From the NCBI RefSeq assembly GCF_000308775.1, contig NZ_BAGJ01000092.1, forward strand, positions 1-33,716: 33,716 nt of DNA, in the 5' to 3' direction. Position numbers and translations under genes: made by a program. Shown here piece after piece: positions 14,485 through 23,072 of the stretch. Source of the DNA: Nocardia testacea NBRC 100365 (GTDB lineage Bacteria; Actinomycetota; Actinomycetes; Mycobacteriales; Mycobacteriaceae). Numbering within the stretch: position 1 is the first letter of the stretch; every line of letters begins with the position of its first letter. The notes under the pieces were generated by a model. The model did not search any database, was not told the origin of the DNA, and saw nothing but the letters and a program-made list of their open reading frames with translations.

Positions 14485-15447
14485 TCACACGGGCGGCGGA
14501 GCAGTGGTGAGGGTGCCGGCCCGGCCGCTGCGGCGGGCCCACAACGCTCGGACGAAGGCCGATCCCGCGACCCGCGCCCGCCGTGCACGCCCGACGGTGG
14601 CCCGTGCGGAGAATATCGCGAAGTCGCATTCCTCGATCCGGTCCAGGATCTCACCGTAGAGCACTGCGGCGGTCGATACACAGGGGCGCGAGATCGGGTG
14701 CAGCAGCTCGATGCCGGGCCGGGCGCGGGCATACCACTGCCGCGTGACGGCGTGCTGGGCGGCCAGGGCCGCACGGACCCGGGTATCGGTGCGTCGATGC
14801 TCGCGGCACCAGCGCAGCAGATCCCGGTCCACCTGGAAGGCGGCCAGTTCATCGGCCGGCAGGTATACCCGCCCGCGGTCGAGGTCTTCGGCGACGTCGC
14901 GCAGGAAGTTGGTGAGCTGGAACGCTTTACCCAGCGCGGCAGCGTAGGGTGCGGCCTCGGGCTGCGGGCAGACGGTGCCGAGGACGGGCAGCACCTGCAG
15001 GCCGATCACCTCCGCCGATCCGTACACATAACGATTCAGGGCCGGGCGGTCCGGATAATCGGTGACGGTCAGATCCATACGCATGGAGTCCAGGAACGCG
15101 CGGAAGAGGCTCCGGTCGAGACCGTATCGTGCCACCGTGTGACCCACCGCCGCGACGACCGGTTCGCCCCGCCCCGGGTTGTCGAGGCCGGCCGATAGTT
15201 GCCGGGCCAAGTCGTCCAGGCGTGCCTGCGGGGTTCCGGCACCGGGCTCGGGCAGGTCGACGATATCGTCGGCCCAGCGGGCGAAGCCGTAGAGGGCGTG
15301 GATGGCGGGGCGTTGCGCGGGGGCCAGCAGGCGGGTGGCGAGGAAGAAGGTGCGCCCGTGGCGGGCATTGAGGTCGCGGCAGTCCCGGTAGGCCTGCCGC
15401 AGGCCCGGGTCGGTGATCGCGGCCGCGTCCAGTTCGCTGCTGATCAT
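14485..15447 (-). CDS. crtB: Phytoene synthase
   Basis: The 320-residue enzyme condenses two geranylgeranyl diphosphates to phytoene. Both aspartate-rich motifs are intact: DDIVD at 60-64 and DVAED at 184-188, each binding a Mg-diphosphate. Other landmarks are FFLATRLLAPAQRPAIHALYGFAR, the conserved Y-x-Y-G-S-A-E-V-I-G-L (about 140-150), GKAFQLTNFLRD and GRVYLP. The start ATG 15447 overlaps the crtI stop (ATGA). The last 30 residues are arginine- and alanine-rich and variable, as in relatives. It is the last gene of the carotenoid operon; no cyclase or ketolase follows, unlike in many actinobacterial crtEIB clusters. Confidence 0.95.
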   Translation of the reverse strand: MISSELDAAAITDPGLRQAYRDCRDLNARHGRTFFLATRLLAPAQRPAIHALYGFARWADDIVDLPEPGAGTPQARLDDLARQLSAGLDNPGRGEPVVAAVGHTVARYGLDRSLFRAFLDSMRMDLTVTDYPDRPALNRYVYGSAEVIGLQVLPVLGTVCPQPEAAPYAAALGKAFQLTNFLRDVAEDLDRGRVYLPADELAAFQVDRDLLRWCREHRRTDTRVRAALAAQHAVTRQWYARARPGIELLHPISRPCVSTAAVLYGEILDRIEECDFAIFSARATVGRARRARVAGSAFVRALWARRSGRAGTLTTAPPPV

Positions 15448-16964
15448 GACCGGAAGACCCTTGCCTCGATGGGTGAAGCCGGACGGGCGGCGGCGAAGGT
15501 GCCGGTGACGCGGTCGGCGGCCAGCCGCCCGGAGATCAACACCGGCGGTACGCCGACCCCGGGTACTGTCGAGCCGCCCGCGAGGACCACATTGTCCAGA
15601 CCGCGGATCATATTCGCCGGCCGCAACGGCCCGGTCTGGGACAGTGTGTGTGCCAGCGCGAAGGGGCTGCCCGCAAGCATGCCCTGGCGCGCCCAGTCGG
15701 CCGGGGTGAGCACGTGCAGGATCTCCACCCCGGTCAGCGGAGTGGGCAGGCGCCGGCTCACCGTGTCGACGAGTTCCTCCGCGTAGGCGGGTCCGAGTCG
15801 ATCCCAGTCGAGCGGTGCCCGGGTGAGATCGGGGGCGGGCGCGAGGATCGACAGCAATTCGCGCCCGGGCGGAGCCAGCAGAGCGTCGGTGGCGGTGGGG
15901 CGCGTGACCAGCAGTGACGGGTCCCGCATGAGTTGTCCGCGGCCGAGGATGTCGTCGAAGGTCTGCCGCCAGGCGCGACCGAAAAGTAGCGAATGATGGG
16001 CCAGGTGGGGAGCGGGATCGCTGCCGAGGTGCACCACGACGGCCGAGGGCGCTGCGACGGGCCGCCGCGGGCGTCGTGATCGGTGACCGAGCAGCCGGTA
16101 GGCGTGGTGGAGCTCGGTGGTGACGACGACCGCATCGCATTCGATGTCACGTCCGTCGGCGGTGGTGACGGCCTGGACCCGGGATCCCGAACGGCGCGTG
16201 GATACCGCGGTGGTCCCGTAGTGGAATCGCACGCCCGCCGCGAGCGCGGCGGCGGCCAGGGCGTCGGGTAGCGCGCGCATACCGCCCAGCGGGAAGAACA
16301 CTCCGCCGATGGTGTCCATATAGGCGATCACGGCGTAGGCGGCCAGCGCCCGCTGCGGCGAGACTCCGGCGTAGAGGGATTGGAAGGTGAAGAGTTTACG
16401 CACGTCCGGGTCGCGCAGGTGGTCGGCGACCGCCCGGTCCCAGCGACGCAGCCCGCCGGCCAAGAGGAGCTGCCCGGCGGCCGGGGTCAGCAGCGACAGC
16501 GGTGAATCGACATTGGCGGCGATGAAGTGATCGAATTCGGTGCGGTACAGGCGGGTCAGCCAATCCCGCAATCGCAGGTAACCGTCCGCCTCGCGGGCGC
16601 CGGCGAACGCGGTTATCGCCTCGACCATCGGCTCCGGACCGGTGTGCAGGTCGAGTGCGCGGCCGTCGGCGAAATGGGCCCGGTAGGCCGGGTCGATGGG
16701 TACGAGGCGCAGATGATCGTCGGTGTTCGCGCCCACGGCGGCGAACACCTCGTCGATCAGGTCGGGCATGGTGAGCACCGTCGGTCCGAGATCGAGGCGG
16801 TAGTCACCGATATCGGCGCGAGCGGCGCGCCCGCCGGGCACCGGTGCCCGTTCGACAACGGTGACCGTGACCCCGCGGCCGGCCAGGTGGATCGCGGCCG
16901 ACAACCCGGCCAGCCCGGCGCCTATCACCACGACGTGATCACAGCGGCCTGCGACGCTGCGCAT
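15444..16964 (-). CDS. crtI: Phytoene desaturase
   Basis: The 506-residue FAD enzyme inserts double bonds into phytoene, usually up to lycopene. The N-terminal dinucleotide fold is clear (VVVIGAGLAGLSAAIHLAGRG, VVERAPVPGGRA), with YRLDLGPTVLTMP after it, the FFPLGGMRALPDALA motif in the middle, and the FAD-closing LAGGSTVPGVGVPPVLISGRLAADRV near the C-terminus. Length is normal for CrtI. It starts 13 bp after crtE with GAGGAG as ribosome binding site and overlaps crtB by 4 bp. The number of desaturation steps cannot be read from sequence. Confidence 0.95.
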   Translation of the reverse strand: MRSVAGRCDHVVVIGAGLAGLSAAIHLAGRGVTVTVVERAPVPGGRAARADIGDYRLDLGPTVLTMPDLIDEVFAAVGANTDDHLRLVPIDPAYRAHFADGRALDLHTGPEPMVEAITAFAGAREADGYLRLRDWLTRLYRTEFDHFIAANVDSPLSLLTPAAGQLLLAGGLRRWDRAVADHLRDPDVRKLFTFQSLYAGVSPQRALAAYAVIAYMDTIGGVFFPLGGMRALPDALAAAALAAGVRFHYGTTAVSTRRSGSRVQAVTTADGRDIECDAVVVTTELHHAYRLLGHRSRRPRRPVAAPSAVVVHLGSDPAPHLAHHSLLFGRAWRQTFDDILGRGQLMRDPSLLVTRPTATDALLAPPGRELLSILAPAPDLTRAPLDWDRLGPAYAEELVDTVSRRLPTPLTGVEILHVLTPADWARQGMLAGSPFALAHTLSQTGPLRPANMIRGLDNVVLAGGSTVPGVGVPPVLISGRLAADRVTGTFAAARPASPIEARVFRS

Positions 16965-16977
16965 CGGCTGTCTCCTC

Positions 16978-18087
16978 TCAGGATCTGCGGGCGGTACAGC
17001 GGGTGGCCAAGCCGTCGAGCAGCATGCGCCGGTCGGCGGGAAGGGGCGCGGCGGCCAGTGCGTGGCGGGCCTCGGTGACCCGGTTGTCGATCATCGCCTC
17101 GATGCGTGCCGGGGCGCCGGTGGCGGTGATCAGGGCGCGGATCCGCGCGATCTCCGGCATGCCGAGCGTCGGTTCCCGCAGCAAGGCGCACAGTTCCCGG
17201 TACAGGCGGGAGCCGGCCATTTCCAGCGCCGCGACGATCAAGGTGGACGCCTTGTGCTGGGCGATATCGTCGCCGGGTTTCCCGGTGACCTCCGGCAGGC
17301 CGTAGACGCCGAGGACATCGTCGCGCAGCTGGAAGGCTTCGCCGATCGCGCGCCCGTAATCGGTCAGCGCCGCCGTGACCCGCGGGTCGCAGTCCGCCAT
17401 CACCGCACCCAGGACAAGGGGCCACTTCACGGTGTAATTGCCGGATTTGGCGCGAGCGATCGCCAGCACCCGGTCGAGGCCGGGTGTGCCGCGGATATCG
17501 TTGGTCAGGTCGGCGAGCTGGCCCAGGGCCAGCTCGATCCGCATGTGGTCGTAGTGTGGCCGGACCCGCGCCAAGGCGGTCTCTTCCATGCCGCTCTCGC
17601 GCAGCATCTGTTCGGCCCAGACGAGGCACATGTCACCGAGTAGCGTGGCCGCGGATTCGCCGAAGCGGCGCGGGCACCCGGGTAGTTCGATCCGCTGGTG
17701 CCGGTCGGCCAGCCGCCGGTGCGCGGCGGGTTCGCCCCGGCGCAGGGTCGCCTCGTCCATCACATCGTCCTGGAGCAGCGCGAAGGCGTGCAGCAGTTCC
17801 AGTGCCGCACTGGCCCGCAATGCCGTGTCGTCTTCGTCGGCGCCGCACAACCACCCCGCGTACATGAACGCCGACCGCACGCATTTGCCGCCGCCGACGT
17901 ATTGCCACAGCACGTGCTGCACCGTCGCGCCCGCGGCCGATGCGACAGGCCGGTTCCGCAGGAACTCGGCCAGCTCGGCGGATACCCGGACGCAGACCTT
18001 CTCCTGCCAGTCGGCCGAGGCCTGCTCGGGTACCGCGGCCGCACCGTCGGGCTGTGCGCGCGTGGAGCCCACGGTCTTCGTGTCCAT
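16978..18087 (-). CDS. crtE: Geranylgeranyl diphosphate synthase
   Basis: ATG 18087 is chosen (GAGGAG 5 bases upstream) over the adjacent GTG; 369 residues. It is an all-helical prenyl transferase adding isopentenyl diphosphate to allylic diphosphates. The first aspartate motif is DDVMD (107-111) preceded by LLHAFALLQ. The second is the actinobacterial form LRDDVLGVYG followed by PEVTGKPGDD, in which the usual last Asp of DDxxD is Gly. KCVRSAF near residue 68 stands in for the substrate-binding GGKRLRP. Being first structural gene of the operon, it supplies C20 precursor to CrtB. Its promoter region carries tandem copies of the element also found before the regulator gene. Confidence 0.93.
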   Translation of the reverse strand: MDTKTVGSTRAQPDGAAAVPEQASADWQEKVCVRVSAELAEFLRNRPVASAAGATVQHVLWQYVGGGKCVRSAFMYAGWLCGADEDDTALRASAALELLHAFALLQDDVMDEATLRRGEPAAHRRLADRHQRIELPGCPRRFGESAATLLGDMCLVWAEQMLRESGMEETALARVRPHYDHMRIELALGQLADLTNDIRGTPGLDRVLAIARAKSGNYTVKWPLVLGAVMADCDPRVTAALTDYGRAIGEAFQLRDDVLGVYGLPEVTGKPGDDIAQHKASTLIVAALEMAGSRLYRELCALLREPTLGMPEIARIRALITATGAPARIEAMIDNRVTEARHALAAAPLPADRRMLLDGLATRCTARRS

Positions 18088-18143
18088 CACAGCTCCTCGA
18101 CGTCATGTCATGGTGTGGATCACTCTCCATCCTAGAGCATATT

Positions 18144-18163
18144 CGATGCATAAACGATGCGTA
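18144..18163. promoter_or_regulatory. Tandem CGATGC repeats before crtE (candidate LitR/CarH-like operator)
   Basis: CGATGCATAA (18144-18153) is followed directly by ACGATGCGTA (18154-18163); the CGATGC cores are 11 bp apart, one helical turn. CarH-type MerR regulators bind direct repeats with this spacing. The element lies in the 76-bp gap between the regulator stop and crtE, where a promoter for crtE-crtI-crtB is expected. Confidence 0.65.
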
Positions 18164-19039
18164 TCAGGAAACGTGCACTGACCGGACGATCTCGCCCAGT
18201 GCCTCCTCGAGCGAATGGACCCGGCGGGATCCCGGGGCGGCGATGTCCCCCGGCCAGCCGGGTCCGGCCAGCAGTATCCGGGCCGGGGCCGGACACCCCG
18301 CCGGGATCGGGTCCGGCGGTGCCGTGCCCGCCGTCTGCGACCACAGCACCACCACCGGCGCGCGAGGTTGTCGTGCGATGGCGGCGGCCAGCGCGCCGGC
18401 GGGAAGTGCGGCGCCGAGTAGCAGGGCCGGTATCCCGGCCTCGGCCGACGCGGCCCGCAGTACCTCCAGCGGCAGGACATGGCCCTCGCCGGCGGTGCAG
18501 GCCAGCAGGACGGGGGCGCGCCCGACGGTGTACCGGATGGGCGGCACGGCCCGATGCAGGGCGGTGGTGACGGCCCAGGACAGGACATGTTCCACCTCGA
18601 CCAGCGCCGATTCGCCGGTCTGCCGCTCGACGATATCGGCGAAAACCGGCCGGCACAGTCGATTCCAGGTGCTCACCACGCCGAAATGCGCGATGTGGGC
18701 GGTGCAGATCGCCAGGAGTTCGGTGGCGTCGAGCCGGTCGGCGGCTTCGAATGCAGGTCTCGTGTCGCCGAACGTGGGCGCCGGCTCGGCTGCGGATCGC
18801 GCGGCCTTCGCTGCGGCGACGGGAGCCACCCCGGCGCGGACGAGATCGACCATACGGCCGAGCACCGCTACGTCGCTCGGTGTGTAGTACCGGTGCTCAC
18901 CCGGGTTGCGGCGGGCCGGCCCCAGACCGTAGCGCTGATTCCAGCTGCGCAGTGTCGCCACCGGAATATTCAACGCCTGGGCCACCGTGCCGACGGTGAA
19001 CCCGATCTCGGAATCGTCTGTCGGATCGGTCTCGCGCAC
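18164..19039 (-). CDS. MerR-family regulator with LitR/CarH-like C-terminal domain
   Basis: GTG 19039 is preferred (AAAGG 11 bases upstream); GTG 19051 has its Shine-Dalgarno too close. The 291-residue protein starts with a MerR winged helix: FTVGTVAQALNIPVATLRSWNQRYGLGPARRNPGEHRYYTPSDVAVL. Residues from about 85 resemble the four-helix cap and Rossmann-like B12 domain of CarH/LitR, the light-sensing repressors of carotenoid genes. The cap keeps a Glu-His pair (EVEHVLSW), but the Trp normally ten residues earlier appears absent. The B12 loop reads CTAGEGHVLPLEV, retaining a His in G-E-x-H form. So it may bind cobalamin weakly or not at all. It precedes crtE-crtI-crtB on the same strand and probably controls them and itself. 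Confidence 0.85.
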   Translation of the reverse strand: MRETDPTDDSEIGFTVGTVAQALNIPVATLRSWNQRYGLGPARRNPGEHRYYTPSDVAVLGRMVDLVRAGVAPVAAAKAARSAAEPAPTFGDTRPAFEAADRLDATELLAICTAHIAHFGVVSTWNRLCRPVFADIVERQTGESALVEVEHVLSWAVTTALHRAVPPIRYTVGRAPVLLACTAGEGHVLPLEVLRAASAEAGIPALLLGAALPAGALAAAIARQPRAPVVVLWSQTAGTAPPDPIPAGCPAPARILLAGPGWPGDIAAPGSRRVHSLEEALGEIVRSVHVS

Positions 19040-19578
19040 GGCTGTACACACCTTTCACGCGCCGGACACCGGACAGATGGCCTGCCTCCTCTCGTATGCC
19101 CGGCGGCGTGCCGGGACGGCCTGGGCCACCGCTCTCGCGGTCTCGGCGCCGCTTACGGAATTGCCGCCGGTGCGGATCCACCTTACTCGCCTAACGATGC
19201 ATAATCGACTCACCTCGAGAACTGGCGGCGAGCACCCCCTGCGATCGTCGGATACGGGCCCGCACGGCGGCCCGCCCGCCGGTGCGTGGCGGCGGTTCAC
19301 GGAGCGTGGCGCTCGGACAGCGCGCGCGGGTGGCGGACTCGCCGACGCGGCGACCTCGTGCGTGAGTCGCCTGTCGCGATCACGCCGATTTTCACTCGGT
19401 GGTGGCGGCACGGGTGCGATGATCTTGTGCGTCGGCCGGTTCACCGCAAGGGCGACCGCCGGTCGTCACGGCGTCCGGGGACGGTGGCCTCCGAACGGCG
19501 AAGGGCACCGAAGCGGCGCGTATGCGCCGCACGAGGTGTACGCACGACTGATCGAACGGCGTAGGGAACGAGAGCGTA
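19040..19578. other. Divergent intergenic region of regulator and DUF3556 gene
   Basis: I find no supported gene in this stretch. It contains the CGATGCATAA element at 19195 and should hold promoters for the MerR-type regulator leftwards and the DUF3556 gene rightwards. Long open frames in several phases are arginine-rich and look like antisense or out-of-frame high-GC DNA. Confidence 0.5.
19195..19204. promoter_or_regulatory. CGATGCATAA element upstream of the MerR-type regulator
   Basis: The ten bases are identical to the first repeat before crtE and sit in an AT-rich pocket (CTAACGATGCATAATCGA) 156 bp upstream of the regulator start and 375 bp before the divergent DUF3556 gene. A partial second copy (CGACTC) follows 11 bp later. 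This suggests autoregulation. Confidence 0.55.
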
Positions 19579-21327
19579 GTGAGCGGAACAGATCGTTTGT
19601 TCGGCATCCTCCGGCCGAGCCTGCCGGTGGTCGATTTCGACGAATGGAGCAGGGGTACCCGAGCGGAGAAACTGCGTCCGATGGCGCGGCACTGGGCCGA
19701 GGTCGGTTTCGGCACGCCGGTCATCCTCCACCTGTGTTACGTCGTCAAGATCGGCCTCTATGTTCTCGGTGGGTGGTTGTTCGCGCTGACGACCACGGGG
19801 ATCGACGGCTTCACCGCGGTGGGTACCTGGTGGTCCGAGCCGATCGTCTTCCAGAAGGTCGTACTGTTCACGATGCTCTTCGAGGTGGTCGGGCTGGGCT
19901 GCGGGTTCGGGCCGCTGAACAACCGGTTCTTCCCGCCCATGGGCTCCATCCTGTACTGGCTGCGCCCCGGCACCATTCGCCTGCCGCCCTGGCCGGATCG
20001 GGTACCGGGTACCCGCGGCACCCGGCGCACGCTGTGGGAAGTAGTGCTGTACGCCGCGCTGCTGATCATGCTGCTGGTGGCGCTGGTGTCGGACGGCACC
20101 GGACCGGACGCGGCGCTCGATACGACCGTGGGAGTCCTGCCCGTCTGGCAGATCGCGGCCGTGCTCGGGTTGCTCGCCGTGCTCGGACTGCGCGACAAGA
20201 CCATCTTCCTGGCGGCCCGCGGTGAGGTGTATGCGGCACTGGCGGTCACGTTCCTCTTCGGTGGCGCGGACCTCATCGTCGGCGCCAAGATCGTTTTCGT
20301 CGTCATCTGGATCGGTGCGGCGGTTTCCAAGCTGAACAAGCATTTCCCCTTCGTGGTGTCGACGATGATGTCGAACAGCCCGGTGGTGCGGCCCCGGGCC
20401 CTCAAACGCCTGTTCTTCGAACGTTTTCCCGATGACCTGCGGCCGGGACGGCTGTCGCGGTGGTTCGCCCATGGTGGTACCGCCGTCGAGATGGGTGCGC
20501 CACTGGTGTTGTTCTTCGCGCAGGGCGGCTGGCCCACGGCCGTCGCCGCCACCGCCCTGATCGGCTTCCACCTGGTGATCCTCACCGCGATACCGATGGG
20601 CGTACCACTGGAGTGGAACGTCTTCATGATCTTCGGGGTGCTGACACTGTTCGTCGCGCACGCCGAGGTGGGCCTCTCCGCGGTGAGCAACCCGGTTCCG
20701 CCGGCGGTGCTGCTGATCGTTCTCGCCGGAGTGGTCGTCCTGGGGAATCTGTTCCCGCGCAAGGTGTCGTTCCTGCCCGGAATGCGCTACTACGCGGGCA
20801 ACTGGGACACCACGCTGTGGTGTATCCGGCCCTCGGCCGACGCGAAGATCCGGGAGGGAATCGTGGCGGTCGCGACCATGCCGGCCGCGCAGTTGCAACG
20901 CTTCTACGGCAGCCCGGAGGCCGCGCAGATCCCGTTGCACCTCGGCTACGCCTTCCGCGCCTTCAACACCCACGGTAAGGCGCTGTTCACCCTCGCCCAC
21001 CGCGCCATGGCCGATCACGACGAGGCCGATTACGTCCTGACCGACGGTGAGCGTATCTGCTCCACCGCGCTCGGCTGGAACTTCGGCGACGGTCATCTGC
21101 ACAGCGAGCAGTTGATCGCCGCCCTGCAGCAGCGCTGCCGGTTCGAGCCGGGGGAGGTCCGGGTGGTGCTGCTGGACGCGCAGCCGATCCATCGGCAGAC
21201 TCAGCGGTACCGGCTCGTGGACGCCGCGACCGGGGAATTCGAGAGCGGTACGGTGCGGGTCGCCGATATGGTCGTACGCCAGCCGTGGGACGACGACGTT
21301 CCGGTGTACCCCGATCGCCGGCCCTGA
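19579..21327 (+). CDS. DUF3556 multi-pass membrane protein
   Basis: Start GTG 19579 gives 582 residues. The first about 400 are polytopic, with roughly eight or nine helices (for example ILHLCYVVKIGLYVLGGWLFALT, VVLYAALLIMLLVALV, ALAVTFLFGGADLIVGAKIVFVVIWIGAAVSKL, VPPAVLLIVLAGVVVLGNLF). The last about 180 form a soluble domain (FRAFNTHGKALFTLAHRAM, GWNFGDGHLHSEQLIAALQQRC, VRVVLLDAQPIHRQTQRYRLVD). I assign it to DUF3556, known mainly from mycobacteria and nocardiae. Its general look (conserved N/H/K in loops such as SKLNKHFPFV) recalls HTTM-type membrane proteins. Function unknown. It is divergent from the carotenoid regulator, so co-regulation or a membrane role linked to carotenoids is possible. 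Confidence 0.82.
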   Translation: MSGTDRLFGILRPSLPVVDFDEWSRGTRAEKLRPMARHWAEVGFGTPVILHLCYVVKIGLYVLGGWLFALTTTGIDGFTAVGTWWSEPIVFQKVVLFTMLFEVVGLGCGFGPLNNRFFPPMGSILYWLRPGTIRLPPWPDRVPGTRGTRRTLWEVVLYAALLIMLLVALVSDGTGPDAALDTTVGVLPVWQIAAVLGLLAVLGLRDKTIFLAARGEVYAALAVTFLFGGADLIVGAKIVFVVIWIGAAVSKLNKHFPFVVSTMMSNSPVVRPRALKRLFFERFPDDLRPGRLSRWFAHGGTAVEMGAPLVLFFAQGGWPTAVAATALIGFHLVILTAIPMGVPLEWNVFMIFGVLTLFVAHAEVGLSAVSNPVPPAVLLIVLAGVVVLGNLFPRKVSFLPGMRYYAGNWDTTLWCIRPSADAKIREGIVAVATMPAAQLQRFYGSPEAAQIPLHLGYAFRAFNTHGKALFTLAHRAMADHDEADYVLTDGERICSTALGWNFGDGHLHSEQLIAALQQRCRFEPGEVRVVLLDAQPIHRQTQRYRLVDAATGEFESGTVRVADMVVRQPWDDDVPVYPDRRP

Positions 21328-21374
21328 CGGGTGCGCGGCGGGTTTCTGTCGGTCCCCGCTGTCAGGCTGAGCCG

Positions 21375-22010
21375 ATGACATCCGCTGTCCGCGCGGTGCA
21401 CGAGATCGTCACCGCGATCGCCCCGATCGACGAGTTGGAGCGCGCCCACCTGGCCGAGGCCGCGGAGTGGGTGGCCCGCACCGATGACATATTCCGCCGG
21501 GCGAAGCCGGCCACGCCCGGACGGCATCTGGTGTCCTATGTGGTGGTGGTCGATCCCGCCGGTGAGGCCGTGTTCCTGGTGGACCACATCAAGGCCGGCC
21601 GCTGGCTCCCACCCGGCGGGCATGTCGAACCCGGTGAACACCCGGCCGTGACCGCGCGCCGGGAAGCCGCGGAAGAACTCGGCGTGACCGCCGCTCCCGG
21701 CCTCCACCACGAACCTCTGTTCCTCACCATCACCACCACCGTGGGCATCGACGGCGGCCACGAAGATGTCAGCCTCTGGTACGTCCTCGTCGCCGATCGA
21801 CGCACCCAATTCACCCTCGACCGAGGCGAATTCCACGGCGGCCGCTGGTGGCGCATCGATGAGGTGGCCGGTGCGGATCCGGCACGGTTCGATCCGCACT
21901 TCCCTCGGTTCCTCGCCAAACTGCGGCGCGCCCGTGCCGTCGGCGGACCGCCGCGATATCCGCTGCGGCCGGTGGCGGACGAGACTCCGTGGTCGTCGTC
22001 GGGATCGTGA
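21375..22010 (+). CDS. Nudix hydrolase
   Basis: The 211-residue protein begins at ATG 21375, 47 bp after the DUF3556 stop. It has a complete Nudix box, GHVEPGEHPAVTARREAAEELG, with the metal-binding REAAEE core, at about residues 82-103. The N-terminal 45 residues (VHEIVTAIAPIDELERAHLAEAAEWVARTDDIFRRAKPATPGRHLVSYVVVVD) are typical of a group that hydrolyses (d)NTP-like or sugar-nucleotide substrates but has no settled substrate. LVDHIKAGRWLPPGG before the box and the FHGGRWWRIDEV after it are group landmarks. Soluble, cytosolic. Confidence 0.9.
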   Translation: MTSAVRAVHEIVTAIAPIDELERAHLAEAAEWVARTDDIFRRAKPATPGRHLVSYVVVVDPAGEAVFLVDHIKAGRWLPPGGHVEPGEHPAVTARREAAEELGVTAAPGLHHEPLFLTITTTVGIDGGHEDVSLWYVLVADRRTQFTLDRGEFHGGRWWRIDEVAGADPARFDPHFPRFLAKLRRARAVGGPPRYPLRPVADETPWSSSGS

Positions 22011-22299
22011 CCCGGTGACCGAGGGACCTTCGTACTCCGGTGGCGTCCGGAGCCGGGACAACGGAGGACGGTCCGAGCCGGTCTCCGCCGGAACCGGGGA
22101 GCCGTGCGCCGCGGATGCGGGGTCGCCGGACGGTCTGTCGTCGGCGGGGCCCGCGCGCCCGCATGTCTAAACTGACCTGCGTGTGGCAGGACGCAGGGAT
22201 CGGGATGCCGGCCGCGCCGCGGCACATCGCGGTACGCGGCGTCGCGGGGCCGGACCGTGGTCTCCCCGGCGAGGTCCGATATGTGGAAGTGGGGAGCTG

Positions 22300-22818
22300 A
22301 TGTCGACGGGGTCCGAATCCGAAGGAGTACTGGTGCCGGCTGTACTGGGACGAGCCCACGACCGCGCCGAGGAGTTGGCGGCAATCGCCGACCGTACGGG
22401 TATGCAGGTGGCGGTGGCGGAATCGCTGACCTCCGGCCAGCTCGCGGCGGCGCTGGGCGCGGCGAGCAATTCGGGGGAGTGGTTCCGCGGCGCGGTGGTG
22501 GCCTACAGCCGGGAAGTGAAGCACCGGGTGCTCGGCGTGCCGGAGGGGCCGGTGGTCTCCGAGCCGGCGGCCCGGGCGATGGCCGAAGGAGTGCGCACGC
22601 TGTTCGACGCGACACTGGCCGTGGGGGTGACCGGTGCCGGTGGGCCCGACCCGCAGGATGGACAGGAGCCGGGGTCGGTGTGGTTCGCGGTCGCGGTCGC
22701 GGGCCGGGTCACCGCGACATTCCGGGCATTCGACGGCGAGCCCGCCGAAATCCTGGACCAGGTGGTCGATCACGCGGTCGAGCTGCTGCTCGACGCGGCG
22801 CGGGAACTGCGGGGCTGA
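22300..22818 (+). CDS. pncC: CinA C-terminal-type nicotinamide-nucleotide amidohydrolase
   Basis: The 172-residue protein corresponds to the CinA C-terminal (PncC) domain alone, which deamidates NMN to nicotinate mononucleotide. Landmarks are VAVAESLTSGQLAAALGAASNSGEWFRGAVVAYSREVKHRVLGVP, VSEPAARAMAEGVR, AVGVTGAGGPDPQDGQEPGSVWFAV; the catalytic Ser is expected in AESLTSG. Start ATG 22300; GGGAG lies only 3 bases upstream, so a slightly later start cannot be excluded. In many actinobacteria cinA stands between pgsA and the clgR-type regulator; neither is here, so this may be a second copy. No N-terminal molybdopterin-like domain is present. Confidence 0.92.
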   Translation: MSTGSESEGVLVPAVLGRAHDRAEELAAIADRTGMQVAVAESLTSGQLAAALGAASNSGEWFRGAVVAYSREVKHRVLGVPEGPVVSEPAARAMAEGVRTLFDATLAVGVTGAGGPDPQDGQEPGSVWFAVAVAGRVTATFRAFDGEPAEILDQVVDHAVELLLDAARELRG

Positions 22819-23072
22819 CCCGGCGGCGCCGAGGCAGCCGGGACGGCCGCGGATCAACCCCCGGTCACGAACACCAGGCCGTGCCCGGTTTCGGCCGGCG
22901 CGCTCACGTCGCGCGTTTCGGTCCGGTCCAAGCGGTAGCCCAGGCGACCGGGGTACGGCGGCGCTGCGCTCATTCTCCGGGAGCGGTCCCGGTCGTGCCC
23001 GGCGACACGATCCACGACACCGAGCACGGACCATCCCCGCCCACCACGATCCCGGTCGATACAGTCGAAACG

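Noticed and set aside
14485..16140. 551-codon extension of crtB upstream
   Set aside because: The upstream part is crtI read in another frame; the ATGA overlap at 15447 gives the true start.
19441..21381. 646-codon - frame over the DUF3556 gene
   Set aside because: Antisense, hydrophilic and rich in H, R and G; the + strand product has coherent membrane helices.
22257..23072. Upstream extension of the PBP frame
   Set aside because: The extension is an arginine-rich shadow of the cinA-type gene; the lipoprotein signal fixes the start at 23073.
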